Shown piece after piece: positions 4,869 through 6,496 of a DNA stretch of 6,496 nucleotides. The DNA comes from Desulfobacula sp. (GTDB lineage: Bacteria > Desulfobacterota > Desulfobacteria > Desulfobacterales > Desulfobacteraceae), in the NCBI GenBank assembly GCA_018702715.1, contig JABIYQ010000051.1, positions 1-6,496 of the forward strand, given 5' to 3'. Below the pieces are notes generated by a model. It did no database searches. It was given only the letters and a program-made list of their open reading frames with translations, and was not told the origin of the DNA. How positions within the stretch are numbered: position 1 is the stretch's first letter; the number at the start of each line of letters is the position of its first letter. A program made the position numbers and the translations under genes.

Positions 4869-6496
4869 TCAAAGCCAAAGACCCGGGCAAAGCCAAAGAC
4901 CAGGCCAAAGTCAGAAAGGTGTGCAATTTAATTCTGCCCTTACAAGACCTTCACAAAGACTATTTAAAAGATGAGTCCCGAATTTGTGGAAAGGCAGAAA
5001 GTATCTCTTTCCCGGAAAATGAAACACAGGTCCAGACCATTGTAAAACTCCTTTTAAAACAGAAAACACCCATAACAGTCCAGGGCAGCAGGACGGGAAT
5101 TACAGGTGGAGCAGTACCCATGGGCGGCCATATTCTAAACCTGTCAAAGATGATAAAAGTGACAGGTCTGGAACGGGATCCAAACGGTCAATTTTCCATA
5201 CGGGTGCAACCGGGGATCTGCCTATCCGAACTGAATGAACAGATTGTTAATGGCCGTTTTAATGGTGAGGGGTGGGATAAAAAAACGCTCAAGGATTTGG
5301 AAGCCTTTAAGAAGGAAGGCAAGCTTTTCTGGCCGCCTGATCCTTCGGAAGGATTGGCATCTATTGGCGGCATTGCCGCAAACAACAGCCGGGGCATCTG
5401 CTCATTTTTTTATGGACCTGCCCGTCTTCATATCAAGAGTATTCGTGTGGTTGACACCCATGGAGAAATTGTTTCAATCAGGAGAGGCCAGTATAATTTT
5501 TCGCAAGGGGCCTGTCCTATACCGGGAGGCCGGGCAATTGAACTGGATCCGGCACTATTTCAAGGGCAGTCTTCCGATCATTTTACAGAGCCATACGATC
5601 TTATGGATCTTTACCTTGGCAGTGAAGGCATGTTTGGCGTGATTACGGAATTGAACTTATCTCTTTTGCCTTTGCCCAAAGAGCGATGGGGTATTGTTTT
5701 TTTCTTTGAGCATCAGTCCTGCGCTCTTGATTTTATTTTTGGGATTAAACCCAGACAAAAAAGACAAACAATGGAATCGGACACGGCCACAAACATTGCT
5801 GCCATTGAGTTTCTGGATAAAACCACACTGGATTGTATCCAAGACTATAAACAGGTGAACACAAGGGTAAAACAATTACCGGATATAGACAAAATATTTA
5901 CCGCGGCAGTGTATGTGGAAATTCACGGAAACCATACCAAATCCGTTGAAGCACTATCTGAAATGCTGTTGGAAACAGCGGTTCAATGCGGTGGTGATCC
6001 GGACAACACCTGGGCCTTTTGCGGTGAGATTGAGATTGAGCGGCCTCATATCTTCCTTCATGCTGCTGCTGAATGTGTTAACTGGTTAATTGACAAGGCC
6101 AGGCTGAAAGATTCCCGGATCATCAAGCTTGGGACGGACATGCGTCTTGAAAATGTTTCTTTGTCCGAAGGACTTGAGATGGTCCAACAAGATCTGCAGA
6201 CCCATGGCCTCAAAGCTGCCATTTTCGGTCATGCCGCATGTGGGGATCTTCATATCAATATACTGCCTCAAAATTATCAGGAATTTAAAAAGGGCAGGGC
6301 GCTTATAAAAGAGTGGACAAAAAAAATTGATACCCAAAAAGCCAGTATTGTGACAGCCCATGGTGTTGGTAAAATCAATAAGGATTTATTTGCCTCCATT
6401 CCTTTACCGAAAGCTCTGAAAGTGATTGGCAGCGTAAAGCAACAACTTGACCCTTATGGATTATGGAATCCCGACAATATGCTGGATTCCTGTAAA
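4865..6496 (+). CDS. FAD-binding oxidoreductase, GlcD/D-lactate-dehydrogenase-like (C-terminus cut by the right edge)
   Basis: Reading from the ATG that overlaps the etfA stop (ATGA) gives 544 codons with no stop before the edge. The last residues, LDPYGLWNPDNML, match the usual end of the family, so probably only a few codons are missing. The FAD domain shows QGSRTGITGGAVP (73-85), PPDPSEGLASIGGIAANNSRG (split across 157-177), a YG-R segment (183-187), IRRG (205-208) and LGSEGMFGVIT (251-261). This belongs to the bacterial GlcD-like group that oxidises D-2-hydroxyacids such as lactate or glycolate. The C-terminal domain has GHAACGDLHIN (455-465) and TAHGVGK (497-503). In characterised relatives, HxxDGNLH and the Glu of EHG hold a metal that binds the substrate carboxylate; here His456, His463 and His499 remain but the Glu is Ala498. 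The first 17 residues are a Lys-rich, repeated stretch outside the conserved domain. The substrate is unknown, and an Fe-S partner could follow beyond the window. Confidence 0.92.
   Translation, partial: MIKAKDPGKAKDQAKVRKVCNLILPLQDLHKDYLKDESRICGKAESISFPENETQVQTIVKLLLKQKTPITVQGSRTGITGGAVPMGGHILNLSKMIKVTGLERDPNGQFSIRVQPGICLSELNEQIVNGRFNGEGWDKKTLKDLEAFKKEGKLFWPPDPSEGLASIGGIAANNSRGICSFFYGPARLHIKSIRVVDTHGEIVSIRRGQYNFSQGACPIPGGRAIELDPALFQGQSSDHFTEPYDLMDLYLGSEGMFGVITELNLSLLPLPKERWGIVFFFEHQSCALDFIFGIKPRQKRQTMESDTATNIAAIEFLDKTTLDCIQDYKQVNTRVKQLPDIDKIFTAAVYVEIHGNHTKSVEALSEMLLETAVQCGGDPDNTWAFCGEIEIERPHIFLHAAAECVNWLIDKARLKDSRIIKLGTDMRLENVSLSEGLEMVQQDLQTHGLKAAIFGHAACGDLHINILPQNYQEFKKGRALIKEWTKKIDTQKASIVTAHGVGKINKDLFASIPLPKALKVIGSVKQQLDPYGLWNPDNMLDSCK
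4871..4906 (+). repeat. 18-bp direct repeat at the 5' end of the second FAD oxidase gene
   Basis: Two adjacent units at 4871-4888 and 4889-4906 share AAAGCCAAAGACC and differ only near their 3' ends. They encode KAKDPG and KAKDQA (residues 3-14), followed by another KV. The frame is kept. The stretch precedes the FAD domain and is probably a flexible tail. Confidence 0.7.

Noticed and set aside
5235..5642. Plus-strand 135-codon open frame
   Set aside because: It is in another frame of the second FAD oxidase, whose own frame is open from 4865 to the edge with family motifs throughout.
1..6496. Mobile element, phage, defence system or CRISPR array
   Set aside because: No transposase, integrase, terminal repeat, toxin-like gene or spaced repeat array is seen; all long frames are metabolic flavoproteins or dehydrogenases.

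Overview
The window holds six protein genes and no RNA gene, insertion sequence or CRISPR array. It reads like the AT-rich chromosome of an anaerobic or respiratory bacterium. A dedicated electron-transfer flavoprotein (ETF) next to FAD-linked 2-hydroxyacid-type oxidases is common in sulfate-reducing Desulfobacterota, so I favour a Desulfobacterales-like organism. That is inference from gene content; no marker gene is present.

Layout. Positions 1-413 (minus strand) are the N-terminal 137 codons of an FAD-dependent glycerol-3-phosphate dehydrogenase (GlpD type), cut by the left edge. Positions 414-684 form a divergent intergenic region with a plausible glpD promoter and a palindromic candidate operator. 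From 685 to the right edge everything is on the plus strand: an SDR dehydrogenase resembling KduD (685-1461), an FAD-linked oxidase related to alkyl-dihydroxyacetone-phosphate synthase (AGPS; 1532-2998), an ETF beta-like subunit (2998-3864), an ETF alpha-like subunit (3864-4868), and a second, GlcD/D-lactate-dehydrogenase-like FAD oxidase (4865 to beyond 6496). A 70-bp gap separates the SDR gene from the oxidase. The last four genes overlap by 1, 1 and 4 bases, so they are almost certainly cotranscribed and translationally coupled.

How the genes may work together. The likely reading is a small oxidation module. The SDR interconverts a hydroxyl and a keto group with a nicotinamide cofactor. 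One or both FAD oxidases oxidise a hydroxyacid or polyol-derived substrate and pass electrons to the ETF, which feeds a quinone pool or another acceptor. The substrate cannot be read from the sequence. The unusual points are the pairing of one ETF with two dissimilar FAD oxidases, an AGPS-like oxidase that keeps the AGPS catalytic residues, several substitutions in normally conserved ETF-alpha flavin-site positions, and a 15-bp tandem repeat expanded inside the ETF-beta gene.
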